Source: Vibrio sp. RE86
GTDB lineage: Bacteria; Pseudomonadota; Gammaproteobacteria; Enterobacterales; Vibrionaceae
NCBI RefSeq assembly: GCF_013114545.1
Contig: NZ_VTXI01000002.1
Span: forward strand, 310,001 to 374,000
DNA length: 64,000 nt
Direction of reading: 5' to 3'
The position numbers and the translations under genes were made by a program. How positions within the stretch are numbered: position 1 is the stretch's first letter; each line of letters opens with the position of its first letter. The notes under the pieces were generated by a model. It was not told the origin of the DNA. It saw only the letters and a program-made list of their open reading frames with translations, and searched no databases. Shown here piece by piece: positions 25,495-34,830 of the stretch.

Positions 25495-26841
25495 CTAAAG
25501 CATCACTAAGCTAGCTGTGCCCAAGAAGGCGAAGAAACCGACAACATCGGTAACGGTTGTCAATACAACTGAGCCTGCAAGTGCTGGGTCGAGTTTCAAC
25601 TTATCTAATGCAATCGGAATCAGTACCCCAAACAGCGCTGCGGTAATGATATTCACGACAATGGCTAAGGCGATTGTTCCGCCTAATACCGCAGACTGAA
25701 ACCACACCCCGGCTAAACCACCGATGATTAAAGCCCAGAGTAATCCGTTGATCGAGCCTATCCCGATTTCGTTTCGAAGTAATGCCCAGCGGTTACCAGA
25801 AGTGATCTGATTCAGTGCCATCGCACGAATCATTAGCGTTAGGGTTTGGCTGCCTGCAATGCCTCCCATTGACGCCACAATCGGCATAAGAACGGCAAGG
25901 GCGACGACCTGAGCAATTACGTCTTCAAACAGCCCAATCGTTACAGAGGCAAGAATGGCGGTAAGTAGATTGATACCCAGCCATACGCCACGCTTTTGCG
26001 AACTTTTGATCACAGGGGCGAACAGATCATCACCTTCATCCATACCGGTACCGGCCATTAAACGAGTCTCGTAGATCTCACGCTGAGTACTTAATGCAAA
26101 CTGCCAGTCAACCTCGCCAATCAGCATTTGTTCATCGTCCGTTACAGGCATCGTTGAAAGCGAAGAGTGTTCAAGTGCGTCGATGCTTTCTGCCAACGTC
26201 AGCTTGGCGTTGAGCGTAATGACATTTTCAAGCGCTAGGTTGCGCAGGCGCTCTTTGGAATCAGCTCTTAGCAGGTCAATGTAGCTTACAACGCCACGGA
26301 ATTGCTTGCGCTTGTTGATCAAGTAAATCTGTTGAGGAGCGTCATAGCTGTATCGCTCCATGAGTACTTGTGCTTTCTCGACTGAAATATTAAAAGGCAA
26401 TGTGACGACTTTACGCTCAGCCCAACGACCCAATTCGTCATCTTCATACTCATTCGCTTGATCGTACAGCTCTAACTCATCTTTCTCGATAAGTTGTAGC
26501 GCTTCGTTGATGATTTCATCAGGTAAGGAATCTGCCCACTCGATCAACGATAAGTTATCAAGCTTAGCAAGAGTGAGTTTGAGCTCGGTTTCTGAGAGTT
26601 CATCAATGATCGAGTGACGTACTTCAGAACGTGCTTCTGTCAGCACCTCAATATGAAGTTCTAGCGGGAGACCACGCCATAATTGGACACGCTCATCAAT
26701 CGGGAAAGCTTCGAGAATCAGGGCAATAGAACCTGCTTCTAAACCCTCTTCAATCAATTGATTTAAGATAGCACTTTGTTGATCGGCTTCGGATTGCGCG
26801 ATTCGTTCAATTTGAAAAGATAAGTCTTGAAACTCGCTCAT
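25495..26841 (-). CDS. mgtE: Magnesium transporter MgtE
   Basis: Mg2+ channel-transporter of 448 residues. Order: N-terminal superhelical MgtE_N domain (about 1-125), a CBS pair that senses cytoplasmic Mg2+ (about 130-255), a plug helix and five membrane helices from about 280. The membrane part has VLMPIVASMGGIAGSQTLTLMIRA, the conserved pore segment, and PALAGSVVLTTVTDVVGFF near the end with the ion-selecting Asp. Ribosome site CGGAG. Single gene; qrr and its activator sites lie just beyond its 3' end. Confidence 0.94.
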   Translation of the reverse strand: MSEFQDLSFQIERIAQSEADQQSAILNQLIEEGLEAGSIALILEAFPIDERVQLWRGLPLELHIEVLTEARSEVRHSIIDELSETELKLTLAKLDNLSLIEWADSLPDEIINEALQLIEKDELELYDQANEYEDDELGRWAERKVVTLPFNISVEKAQVLMERYSYDAPQQIYLINKRKQFRGVVSYIDLLRADSKERLRNLALENVITLNAKLTLAESIDALEHSSLSTMPVTDDEQMLIGEVDWQFALSTQREIYETRLMAGTGMDEGDDLFAPVIKSSQKRGVWLGINLLTAILASVTIGLFEDVIAQVVALAVLMPIVASMGGIAGSQTLTLMIRAMALNQITSGNRWALLRNEIGIGSINGLLWALIIGGLAGVWFQSAVLGGTIALAIVVNIITAALFGVLIPIALDKLKLDPALAGSVVLTTVTDVVGFFAFLGTASLVML

Positions 26842-26927
26842 CTAAACTGCTCCGTATTGTTACGGTATAAATTCCATGTTGCGAACATAGTAGCAGAAAG
26901 GGAGCAAGCGAGAAGGTAAAAGTAATG

Positions 26928-26951
26928 CAAAAAGCCCAGTAAAACTGGGCT
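26928..26951 (-). terminator. Terminator of the HlyD/DUF3302 pair
   Basis: On the minus strand AGCCCAGT / ACTGGGCT with a 3-nt loop followed by TTTTTGC. It lies 9 bp after the HlyD-family stop. Confidence 0.75.
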
Positions 26952-26959
26952 CTTAGAGT

Positions 26960-28183
26960 TTAGATTGAATAGAAGTAGTACAGCTGAGACTTCATTCGGA
27001 TGATAATGCCTCGAATCACATCAAGAAACGCCATAAAGCTGATTGGCTTATCACCGCTCACCCATGCAAGGCCAACAGAGCCTACTGGGATGTCATAACC
27101 TTCCGTTTCTTCAATTTTTAAGCGAACGAAGTGGTGCTTATTCTGCAGGTTTTGACCTGTTGTCGTGCGCACTGAAGGGTCTAAGCCGAGTAGGTTGGCT
27201 TGTGACTCTCCGGTTGCTTCTACGATGCCTTCCACCTGTGCTGAGAATATCTTACCCGGGTAGACAGATGATGAAAACTCAGCGGCATGGCCTGGTTTCA
27301 CGTTGCGGATCGCTTGGTGGTTCACTCGCATCAATACGTACTTTTCATCGGTGTACATTTGAAGACGAGGCATCATTGAAACACGCTGACCTTCTCGTAA
27401 GATGAAGTTAGTGACAAACCCGTCTGCAGGGGCGTGTACCTTAGTACTATCGAGATCCCACTGGGCTTTTGCCAAGACTTCTTGTGCCTTTTTCCAATCG
27501 GCTTCTTCACTTTTCACCGTCAATTCAGCTTTACCAATGTTCAGCTTTGCTTTGTCAGCATTGACGATCTTAGTGCTCAATTCTGACTCAATTGTCGTGA
27601 TGTTGTGCTTTGCCTTGTCTACAGCAGTTTGTTGCTTGTCGATATCACTTGCCGTGATGGTGTTTTCGACCACACGGTTTTGCTCTTGGTATCGCTTGAG
27701 CATTTTGACTTGAAGTTCATGGTCGCTCTTTGCTGTAGCAAGGCGACTCTCCGTGGTTTTCACATCGAGTAACATCGATTGATGAGTAGCTTTGGCAATT
27801 TCGATGTCTTCTTTGGCCACTTGGTACGCCACTTCTGCGGCTTCCTCATCGACTTTTGCTTGGTTCAATGCGATTTGGTATTGAGTTGGGTCGATCTCGT
27901 AGATCAATTGACCCTTCTTAATACTTTGGTTTGGTTCAATGTGGATCTTATCCACTTTGCCCGTCACGTTAGCGGAATCAGGGCGCAGTTGAATGTGAGG
28001 TGATTGCACCACCGAACCGCCAGAGAGATCCATTGGCGTATAGTTGATCAGGCCAACCCAAACGAACATTAACCATGAAACACCACCGAGATAGGCGAAC
28101 GACTTAGTCCCCTTGTTCCAAGGCATTCCGACCAGTCGCAGTAGGTATATAAACAGAGCCCAGACGGCTAAACCTTCTAACAT
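26960..28183 (-). CDS. HlyD-family membrane fusion protein
   Basis: Periplasmic adaptor of 407 residues. Two hydrophobic N-terminal segments (about 5-20 and 29-47), then a first biotinyl-lipoyl half (VDKIHIEPNQSIKKGQLIYEID), a long alpha-helical hairpin with coiled-coil pattern (about 105-245), the second lipoyl half (VHAPADGFVTNFILREGQ) and a beta-barrel. This is the EmrA/YibH/YiaV type. No TolC-like protein or transporter is adjacent; the only partner is the small membrane protein just upstream, with which it shares one base of stop/start (TAATG). The exported substrate is unknown. Confidence 0.88.
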   Translation of the reverse strand: MLEGLAVWALFIYLLRLVGMPWNKGTKSFAYLGGVSWLMFVWVGLINYTPMDLSGGSVVQSPHIQLRPDSANVTGKVDKIHIEPNQSIKKGQLIYEIDPTQYQIALNQAKVDEEAAEVAYQVAKEDIEIAKATHQSMLLDVKTTESRLATAKSDHELQVKMLKRYQEQNRVVENTITASDIDKQQTAVDKAKHNITTIESELSTKIVNADKAKLNIGKAELTVKSEEADWKKAQEVLAKAQWDLDSTKVHAPADGFVTNFILREGQRVSMMPRLQMYTDEKYVLMRVNHQAIRNVKPGHAAEFSSSVYPGKIFSAQVEGIVEATGESQANLLGLDPSVRTTTGQNLQNKHHFVRLKIEETEGYDIPVGSVGLAWVSGDKPISFMAFLDVIRGIIIRMKSQLYYFYSI

Positions 28184-28509
28184 TATGCCTCCTCACGGTC
28201 GGTTGGTGTGCTTTTTGGTGCATGACGCCAAGTGTCACGCAAGTTAATGATCGCTTTCTCCATATCGACGAATGCAAGAATAACGGCAACAACCCAAACC
28301 CAGTGCCAGATAAAACCAATCCATGTTAATGCGGTTATTAGCCCTAGCTGATGGTGATCCTTGCTATGGGCTTTGTTGATTGGTAGTTCGTGGAATTTCC
28401 AAAAGCCGTAGATTGCAGCACCAACGGTTGCGACAAGTACGACAGCGGCGACAACGTGTAAAGCGGTGTCAGCGCCAGTTCCAACAAACGGGACACTTAG
28501 TAAACTCAT
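28183..28509 (-). CDS. Small membrane protein, DUF3302 (YiaW)-like
   Basis: 108 residues with two to three membrane helices (about 16-37, 55-72, 70-85). The cytoplasmic loop reads WKFHELPINKAHSKDHHQ, similar to the HD-P-A-K-HP loop of DUF3302, and WIGFIWHWVWVVAVILAF follows. E. coli pairs yiaW with the HlyD-like yiaV in the same order, which supports this call. It is translated in coupling with the HlyD gene. Whether it forms the inner-membrane part of an export pump is not known. Confidence 0.7.
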   Translation of the reverse strand: MSLLSVPFVGTGADTALHVVAAVVLVATVGAAIYGFWKFHELPINKAHSKDHHQLGLITALTWIGFIWHWVWVVAVILAFVDMEKAIINLRDTWRHAPKSTPTDREEA

Positions 28510-28617
28510 TCAGGTCTCCAAATCTCAGTGATGGGTTGATTGTGATTTGGAATTGAAAAATAACTTACGCTATGACAAATTGATTCATATTGGAGCCAAT
28601 ATTGATTTGATCTGTAA

Positions 28618-29628
28618 ATGAATAAAGTAAGATTCATGCGAGCTATAGGTATATATAACCTTCGCTTAGCTGCACATAAGCGCTATCAGTTGGATGACGG
28701 TGAGTTAGGGATTCCGAAAGAGGTGTTTAATAATGCGATGACACTCATCCCTGTCTCGGTAGTCAACGATTGGTACCGCAACCTTGAGCGGCTCACTGAC
28801 AACCCTGACATCGTTTTGGAATCGATGAGGGATCAAGACATTTCACGTATTGGTGCCATCAATCATTGGTTACTGTCAGGCTTTGACTTTGCTTCAACTA
28901 TTCGCCGGATGAATTATGGATTGAGTAGCTTACAGAATGGTGCGTTTCTCTCTGCAGCCATCAGCGGCCCTATTATTAAGTGGACTTACCGAAATCCCAG
29001 TGTCAGCGCCGATTGTAAAGTGCACGACAGTGTTCGCATGGCGATGATACTGGTTAAAGTGATGCGCAGTTATCTAGGCGCAGACTTTGCGCCGTTGAGA
29101 GTATTGTTGTCAGGCTCTCGAAAGAACATTGAAAAGTACCGAGATTTCTTTGGTTGTGAAGTAGAATGGAGTCATTCGTGCACGGAAATCTGGTTCCATT
29201 CTGAGTTACGCTTAGCAACAAAGCAGCAGAGCAAAGTAAAGAAAGGTCGGTTAGCGATGAGCTTTTCTGATCTCGATGAGCTTCTTAATATGCCGGATCC
29301 TGAAGATGAAGTGAAAGTGATCTATGAGGTGCTTAACTACAGTCGATTCTATGGATTACCAACCTTAGAGCACGTGAGTGGATTACTGGGTATGTCGACG
29401 CAACAGTTTCAGCGCAGTCTTCGTAAGCAGGGCATGAACTTTTCGACGGTATGCGGTTATGTGATGAGTAACATTGCGGTTTCAATGCTCACTGCAGGGA
29501 TTGAAGCTGACGAAGTTGCTCGTCGTTTAGGCTATCAAAACCCAGCGAGCTTTAATCGTATGTTCAAAAAGAATCGCGGGTTAACGCCCACCCAATATGT
29601 TCAGCACTTCAGCTTAGACGAGCGTTAA
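28618..29628 (+). CDS. AraC-family transcriptional regulator
   Basis: 336 residues. The first 190 or so form a ligand/dimerisation domain of the Arabinose_bd type (helical, with FDFASTIRRMNYGL). The C-terminal AraC DNA-binding domain has both helix-turn-helices: PTLEHVSGLLGMSTQQFQRSLRKQG and IEADEVARRLGYQNPASFNRMFKKNRG followed by TPTQY. It is divergent from the DUF3302-hlyD pair with 108 bp between, so it most likely regulates them. The start is uncertain: ATG at 28618 or 28636, neither with a strong ribosome site. Confidence 0.88.
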   Translation: MNKVRFMRAIGIYNLRLAAHKRYQLDDGELGIPKEVFNNAMTLIPVSVVNDWYRNLERLTDNPDIVLESMRDQDISRIGAINHWLLSGFDFASTIRRMNYGLSSLQNGAFLSAAISGPIIKWTYRNPSVSADCKVHDSVRMAMILVKVMRSYLGADFAPLRVLLSGSRKNIEKYRDFFGCEVEWSHSCTEIWFHSELRLATKQQSKVKKGRLAMSFSDLDELLNMPDPEDEVKVIYEVLNYSRFYGLPTLEHVSGLLGMSTQQFQRSLRKQGMNFSTVCGYVMSNIAVSMLTAGIEADEVARRLGYQNPASFNRMFKKNRGLTPTQYVQHFSLDER

Positions 29629-29634
29629 ACCTTT

Positions 29635-30297
29635 CTAATCAAACTTTGAATGCCATCGTTCTTGATATGCAGCACTGTAGTCAGGTTCATGAGAATGGCG
29701 TGAGTCGTGCGTTGCTTTTAACGGACCAACCACGGTTCGATAGGGCAGAAAGCCAGCGTAGCACGTCATATCAAGATCGGCTTGGTCATCGTTTACGTCA
29801 CCTTGGCTGATTTTGACCGATGCTTCATTCAGCGGCATCTCAAGCAGCATGGTTGCGTCGAGCTCTTTTTGATTGCTCAAACGAATATCCTCGGTTCGCC
29901 CTGGCGCTATATGTTCGATAAAGTGATTCAATAGCCGGTCTTTTTCTTCTCTATTTTCGACGGCAGTGAACTGACCGAGAACGACAGCGCTTCGATAATG
30001 AGCGCCGTGGTGAAAAGCACTACGAGCAAGTACCCAGCCATCAAATAATGTGAAGGTTAAACAGGTGCTTATCCCCTGATTCAAGCTGCGCATGAGTCTG
30101 CTATTGTTAGCGCCATGGATATACACCTTGTCCTCAACACGCCAAGCCAACATAGGGATGATAAATGGCTGTTCATCTTTATAGATGGCGATATGTGCTA
30201 TCAGCGATTCATCAATGATATCGTAAAGCGCTTCTACTTCTGATGCCGCTTTGTGCGCCGCTTTTTTTAACTCCGTTCTTCTTGTTGTCGATAGCAT
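29635..30297 (-). CDS. PNPOx-fold flavin-binding family protein
   Basis: 220 residues with the split-barrel fold of pyridoxamine 5'-phosphate oxidase-like proteins that bind FMN. Visible features: AHIAIYKDEQPFIIPM, VYIHGANNSRLMRSL, CLTFTLFDGWVLARSAFHHGAHYRSAVV and a C-terminal RTVVGPL. It is not PdxH itself, which lacks this pattern. It is divergent from a MocR-type regulator at a distance of 83 bp, a common pairing that suggests the regulator controls it and that B6 or a flavin substrate is involved. Biochemical function unknown. Confidence 0.82.
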   Translation of the reverse strand: MLSTTRRTELKKAAHKAASEVEALYDIIDESLIAHIAIYKDEQPFIIPMLAWRVEDKVYIHGANNSRLMRSLNQGISTCLTFTLFDGWVLARSAFHHGAHYRSAVVLGQFTAVENREEKDRLLNHFIEHIAPGRTEDIRLSNQKELDATMLLEMPLNEASVKISQGDVNDDQADLDMTCYAGFLPYRTVVGPLKATHDSRHSHEPDYSAAYQERWHSKFD

Positions 30298-30380
30298 CTT
30301 AGCTCCCTGATTCGTTGTTTGCTTTAGCTCTAAGGTAGCTTTAAAGTGGTTCTACTTTTAGAGCCACTTTTTACCAATGG

Positions 30381-31817
30381 ATGGATCCAGTTATGGCGTT
30401 GATAGATATCGGTGATTTGCAAATCAACGAGGCGAATTGTACTAAGCAGGCTGCACTTTTTAATGCGATCAGAGAGAAGATCGTTAGCCAACTTTGGGCG
30501 AAAGGATTAAAGCTGCCTTCCACGAGAAAACTCGCGCTAGAGCTGGGAATAAGCAGAAACACGGTGCTCCATGTTTATGATCAGTTGTTGGCAGAAGGAT
30601 ACATTGAAAGTAAAGCTGGCGCGGGTAACTTTGTTGCACTGGAACTTCCAGATCAATTTGTCGGTGGACAATCAAATGCTCCACTTAACCAACATGCGAC
30701 GACGAATATTAGAGTTCAGAGCGCATTTGCACCTGGCGTTCCCGACCTGAGTGAGTTTCCAACTTCTAAATGGCAACGGATCTTGATGCGTCATTCAAAT
30801 CGTCTTTCTCTTCTCGGTTCTCAGGATGTGCAGGGGGACGTTAATCTCAGACAAGCACTGGCTAACTATCTTGCAAGCAGCCGATCGGTTCGTTGTCATC
30901 CAGATCAGGTCGTCATTACTTCAGGGGCTCAGCAAGCATTGGCTATAGCGACCAAACTAGTAGTCCCTAACCAAGATGAAATGTTGATGGAGCAGCCCGG
31001 CTATACGCAGATGGCCAAAGTACTCTCACTGTTTAACTGCCCATTAAACCCAGTGGAAGTGTTCGAAAAGCGAGGATTAAATCTAGATAAGGTCGAGCAA
31101 AGTAGCGCGAGCGCTATCTATGTCACGCCGAGTAATCAGTACCCAATGGGAACAAGCTTGGACATCAATCAAAGGCTCAGACTGATTGAATGGGCGAGCA
31201 GAGTGAATGGCGTCATCATAGAGGATGACTATGACAGTGAGTTCCAATTTGCTCATCGACCGTACCCAAGCTTGCAGGGGCTGGCTGCGAAAATGGGGCA
31301 TCAAAACCACGTTGTCTATGTCGGCTCTTTAAGTAAGGTCATGTTCAACGGTCTTAGATTGGGATATTTAGTGCTGCCTGATCATCAGGTTTCCAAAGCA
31401 TTGGAGATAAAAGATGCGATATCAGGAGACTCCCCAAGTCATACTCAAGCAGCGCTGGCTGATTTCATTCAAGAGGGGGAACTCATTCGACATATCCGAA
31501 AAATGAGGCGTCTGTACAAGCAGAAACATCAATTAATGATGGAGGCTATCGCGCAGCATTTAGGGCCACAGGTTGAAGTAATCAGCCAAGCCGCGGGACT
31601 GCATATCACCATCAAATGGAACAACGGGATTTCTGAGCATGATTTGGTGTCTGAAGCTGCTCAAGAGGGCATTGCAGTTCGCGCCATGAGTTACTTCGAA
31701 CATACGCCTTGCAGTGAACGCTCATGGCAAGGTGCGATTTTGGGTTTCGGTAATGTTGCATTGACTGATATCGAGCCAAGCATGAGGAAGCTGGCACAGC
31801 TATTTAAATGTAGCTGA
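30381..31817 (+). CDS. MocR/PdxR-type regulator (GntR domain plus aminotransferase fold)
   Basis: 478 residues. An N-terminal GntR winged helix (about 20-90: KLPSTRKLALELGISRNTVLHVYDQL) is fused to a class-I aminotransferase-like domain that binds pyridoxal phosphate. The PLP lysine lies in VGSLSKVMFNGLRLGYLV, with EDDYDSEF and YVTPSNQYPMG as further PLP-site motifs. Members regulate vitamin B6 or amino-acid genes rather than transaminate. The divergent PNPOx-fold gene is the likely target. An in-frame ATG at 30393 is an alternative start. Confidence 0.92.
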   Translation: MDPVMALIDIGDLQINEANCTKQAALFNAIREKIVSQLWAKGLKLPSTRKLALELGISRNTVLHVYDQLLAEGYIESKAGAGNFVALELPDQFVGGQSNAPLNQHATTNIRVQSAFAPGVPDLSEFPTSKWQRILMRHSNRLSLLGSQDVQGDVNLRQALANYLASSRSVRCHPDQVVITSGAQQALAIATKLVVPNQDEMLMEQPGYTQMAKVLSLFNCPLNPVEVFEKRGLNLDKVEQSSASAIYVTPSNQYPMGTSLDINQRLRLIEWASRVNGVIIEDDYDSEFQFAHRPYPSLQGLAAKMGHQNHVVYVGSLSKVMFNGLRLGYLVLPDHQVSKALEIKDAISGDSPSHTQAALADFIQEGELIRHIRKMRRLYKQKHQLMMEAIAQHLGPQVEVISQAAGLHITIKWNNGISEHDLVSEAAQEGIAVRAMSYFEHTPCSERSWQGAILGFGNVALTDIEPSMRKLAQLFKCS

Positions 31818-31881
31818 TATTAAGGGAGTCTTAATATCTAAATGAAAGTCGGCTGAGCTCTATATGGTCAAGCTCAGCCGA
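31816..31881. terminator. Double hairpin between the MocR-type and yjeH genes
   Basis: Two perfect inverted repeats in tandem: GATATTAAG / CTTAATATC (31816-31838) and TCGGCTGAGCT / AGCTCAGCCGA (31849-31881). They lie between convergent genes. T runs are poor, so termination may be partial. Confidence 0.55.
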
Positions 31882-31890
31882 AGGAAAGTT

Positions 31891-33141
31891 CTAGAGCTGT
31901 TTGGCAGTGCGCCACTTTTCCCATGGCATATTTAGCAGGCCAAACACGGTGACGGCGTAGAGCATCGACCAGCCTAGGCAGATAAACACCGCAGTACAAA
32001 GCAAAAGTGCTAACCCTGCCAGCTGACGACTAACCCCAGTCAGTAACTTGTAGGCTGCCAACATTGCGAGTAGATAGATAAGAACGAAAATACCATTCGC
32101 GAGTTTAAGAAAAAACTCCAAGTCGAGCCCCGAAAGCTCTCCAGCGAAACAAGACAGTACCACAACGACACCAACCGCTAACGTTGCATTGGCAGGGACA
32201 CCACGAATCGACAGACGTGCTAACGCGCTGTTTGGGTTGTAGTCTCGCGCTTGTGCCCAAACCATACGAGACAAGCTTTGCGTATAGAGGTTTACACTAG
32301 CGAAGCAGGCCGCAAAACCAATCACACTGATCATGGTTTTAAACTCTGGACCAAACAAGTGTTCAGAAATCCATGGAATCGAAGTGCTATCAAACTCTGG
32401 TGTGCCGTATGCTCCCATTTTCAAAATAATCACAGAGCAAATCCAATACGTTGCGCCAGCGACGAAACAGCCAATGACAATCGCGATAGGAAAATCACGT
32501 TGTGGGTTCTTGAATTCCTCACCCATGTGCGCGAACGCTTCAATACCCACAAAGCACCAAAACATGACGCCTAGCGCTAATCCAATAGGCATTAAGCTGT
32601 CGGAAGAAACGGTAGGTAACGCTAGGTCACTGGCAGAAAAGCCGCCTTTCCACCAGAACGCTGCGATGAGCGCGAAAATCGCTAACGCAATGAGGGTTTG
32701 TAGTCGGCCTGATGATTTTGCACCTGCTAAATTGACGCCAATAAGCAGCGCCACTGTGAGAAGTTGGGCAAACAGAGAGTTATTAATACTTGTCGGTAAC
32801 AGCTGCTGTAAAAAGCCTGCCGCAAGTGCAATCGCCGCGGGAACTCCAACAGGAATGACACTTAGAAATAGCCACGCCACGCTTCTTTCCAGCTTTGAGT
32901 TAAAAGCTTTACGTACGAAATAGGCAGTACCACCAGCGTTTGGATACTGCTTCCCGAGCTGGGCAAAGGTGAGGGCGATAGGGCAAATCGCGACAAATAG
33001 AACGATCCATGCCCATAACGAGAGTTGACCTGCAATACCCGCAGCAATGGCAGGCACCATAAACAAACCAGTACCCAATAAAGTCGTTGAGAGCTGTCCA
33101 ATGCCAGATAGTAAGGTAATTTCTTGTTTTAATTGGCTCAT
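31891..33141 (-). CDS. yjeH: YjeH-type amino-acid exporter (APC family)
   Basis: Inner-membrane exporter; E. coli YjeH exports methionine and branched-chain amino acids. 416 residues, about 12 helices. Strong match to YjeH: MSQLKQEITLLSGIGQLSTT, LLGTGLFMVPA, WLFLSVIPVGVPAA, MFWCFVGIEAFAHMGEEFKNP and GFAACFASVNLYTQS. Start placed at 33141 with GGGAG 7 bp before it; an upstream TTG/ATT-like start would add seven codons without support. An Lrp-type regulator is divergent and the intervening 201 bp contain a repeated motif. Confidence 0.92.
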   Translation of the reverse strand: MSQLKQEITLLSGIGQLSTTLLGTGLFMVPAIAAGIAGQLSLWAWIVLFVAICPIALTFAQLGKQYPNAGGTAYFVRKAFNSKLERSVAWLFLSVIPVGVPAAIALAAGFLQQLLPTSINNSLFAQLLTVALLIGVNLAGAKSSGRLQTLIALAIFALIAAFWWKGGFSASDLALPTVSSDSLMPIGLALGVMFWCFVGIEAFAHMGEEFKNPQRDFPIAIVIGCFVAGATYWICSVIILKMGAYGTPEFDSTSIPWISEHLFGPEFKTMISVIGFAACFASVNLYTQSLSRMVWAQARDYNPNSALARLSIRGVPANATLAVGVVVVLSCFAGELSGLDLEFFLKLANGIFVLIYLLAMLAAYKLLTGVSRQLAGLALLLCTAVFICLGWSMLYAVTVFGLLNMPWEKWRTAKQL

Positions 33142-33208
33142 GAGCACTCCCTGCGTTATCAATCACTTTCTCAGGATAATGTATCTGAAGCGGCTTAATC
33201 ATGCATTA

Positions 33209-33305
33209 GTCATTTCGTCGCAGATAAGTGTCACATTGTCGGTTTGAATTTATATATCTGTCATTTTGTCGGCTTTCATCTCAAGATATTTTGTGTCACA
33301 TTGCT
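33209..33305. promoter_or_regulatory. Repeated operator-like motif between yjeH and the Lrp-type gene
   Basis: A motif GTCAYWTTGTCGG occurs at 33209 (GTCATTTCGTCG), 33230 (GTCACATTGTCGG), 33260 (GTCATTTTGTCGG) and, partly, 33295 (GTCACATTGCT). All copies have the same orientation, spaced 21, 30 and 35 bp, close to whole helical turns. Lrp-family octamers bind such phased arrays. The regulator next door is the natural candidate. Confidence 0.55.
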
Positions 33306-33342
33306 AGAACCGACAGGATAAGTTGGAAGCAGGGCATTCAAT

Positions 33343-33795
33343 ATGGACAAATTTGACCATCAAATCATTACGTTACTCAAGAAGAACGCAAGGGCAAGTA
33401 TCAGTGATATCGCAAGGCAAGTGAATTTATCTCGCTCTGCGGTCACTGCTCGAATTCAGAAGCTAGAAAGCGAGAAGGTAATACTGGGCTACCACGCTGA
33501 TGTCGCTCAGCAAGAGAGTAAAGAGCTCATCAAGGCCTATCTCGCATTGAAGTTTGATACGTCCTCATCGACTCATAACTGCGAGGCGTATTCAGAACGT
33601 ATTTATAAGATTGATGGCGTAAAATGGTGCCATGCGATCAGTGGTGAAACGGATATGATGCTTTACGTCGAAGTAGAGACAATGACCCGCTTGAACGCAA
33701 TACGCGATGAGCTGCAACACATATCAGAACTTCGTCATCTCATGACTCATACAGTGCTAACCGAATTTTTTAATACTCTGCATTATGCTAAATAA
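33343..33795 (+). CDS. Lrp/AsnC-family transcriptional regulator
   Basis: 150 residues, the family's length. N-terminal helix-turn-helix (about 4-50: ASISDIARQVNLSRSAVTARIQKLE) and a C-terminal RAM domain that binds amino acids (KWCHAISGETDMMLYVEV). It is divergent from yjeH and probably induces the exporter when an amino acid is in excess. It overlaps the following LysR gene by 11 bp, so the two regulators share a transcript. Confidence 0.92.
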   Translation: MDKFDHQIITLLKKNARASISDIARQVNLSRSAVTARIQKLESEKVILGYHADVAQQESKELIKAYLALKFDTSSSTHNCEAYSERIYKIDGVKWCHAISGETDMMLYVEVETMTRLNAIRDELQHISELRHLMTHTVLTEFFNTLHYAK

Positions 33796-34705
33796 TCTCA
33801 ATCTTAACTTGTTGCGTTCTCTGTATGTATTACTCGAAGAGTGCCATGTCAGCAAAGCCGCAGCACGTTTGCACATCACTCAATCTGCCATGAGTCGTCA
33901 GCTAGCGCAGCTGAGAGAGTTGTGTGATGACCCGCTTTTGGTGCGCGATGGAAACCAGTTGTTACCCACTCCCAGAGCAAAAATTCTACAAGATAAGCTA
34001 AGAGTACTGCTTGAAGAGTTTGATGCTTTATTGGCGGATAAACCCTTTGACCCTAAAGTGTGGCAACAAGAGTTTGTGTTGTCGTCGAGTGACTATGTTG
34101 CGCAATACATAGTGCCTGATGTCGTGTCCGTCGTGGTCGAACAAGCACCAAAAGTGAATATTGCCTATCGCTTGTGGCAGCCTGAATTTTTGGCGGATTT
34201 TGACCGCAGCGGCATTCACTTAGCATCGACCATGCTTGCTGAGAAACCTCAGCAGTTGAGTAGCGTGCAAATTGGCCAAGATAAATCTGTTTGTTTAATG
34301 CGAAGTGAGCATCCACTCGCGTCTCAGGCGCGTATTTCCTGTGAAGAGCTGACTTCGTATCCTCACCTTAAAGTAACGGGAGGCGGCGACAAAGACTCTA
34401 ACGCAGATATCGCTTTGAACAAGCTGGGTTACCAACGTCGAATCGCGTTAAAGGTGCCGTTTTTCTCGGCTGCCGTGAACGCTTTAACCAGTAGTGACTA
34501 TCTAATGGTGGTCCCTGAGCACATTGCCATCAATTTATCCAAAGAAGCCTCTCTCACTTATTTGCCCCTTCCTTTTGACACACAGGCTCACCTCTATTGG
34601 TTAATGTGGCACCCTAAATTTGATAACGATAAAGCGCATCAATGGATGAGAGAAAAGGTGCTTGATGCGATGAGAACCTCCCCATATTCTATCGGTATGA
34701 TCTGA
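33785..34705 (+). CDS. LysR-family transcriptional regulator
   Basis: 306 residues. The helix-turn-helix region is typical (LLRSLYVLLEECHVSKAAARL, then HITQSAMSRQLAQLRE) with DDPLLVRDG after it, and the effector-binding domain follows. The start overlaps the end of the Lrp-type gene, in the manner of translational coupling. Likely targets are the exporter genes around it: the LysE/RhtB gene starts 125 bp downstream. The effector is unknown. Confidence 0.9.
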   Translation: MLNNLNLNLLRSLYVLLEECHVSKAAARLHITQSAMSRQLAQLRELCDDPLLVRDGNQLLPTPRAKILQDKLRVLLEEFDALLADKPFDPKVWQQEFVLSSSDYVAQYIVPDVVSVVVEQAPKVNIAYRLWQPEFLADFDRSGIHLASTMLAEKPQQLSSVQIGQDKSVCLMRSEHPLASQARISCEELTSYPHLKVTGGGDKDSNADIALNKLGYQRRIALKVPFFSAAVNALTSSDYLMVVPEHIAINLSKEASLTYLPLPFDTQAHLYWLMWHPKFDNDKAHQWMREKVLDAMRTSPYSIGMI

Positions 34706-34830
34706 AATGATGCCGACTATGACTAAGTTTGATTTCAAATCATTACTTAACTGCTTTAACGTGAGTGTTAATCGCTTTTGCACATGGGGCTAGTACCCCA
34801 AACGCTGCACTGAATTAAAGGAATACCATA

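Noticed and set aside
32333..32923. 196-codon open frame antisense to yjeH
   Set aside because: Shadow of a GC-rich membrane-protein gene whose sense frame matches YjeH closely.
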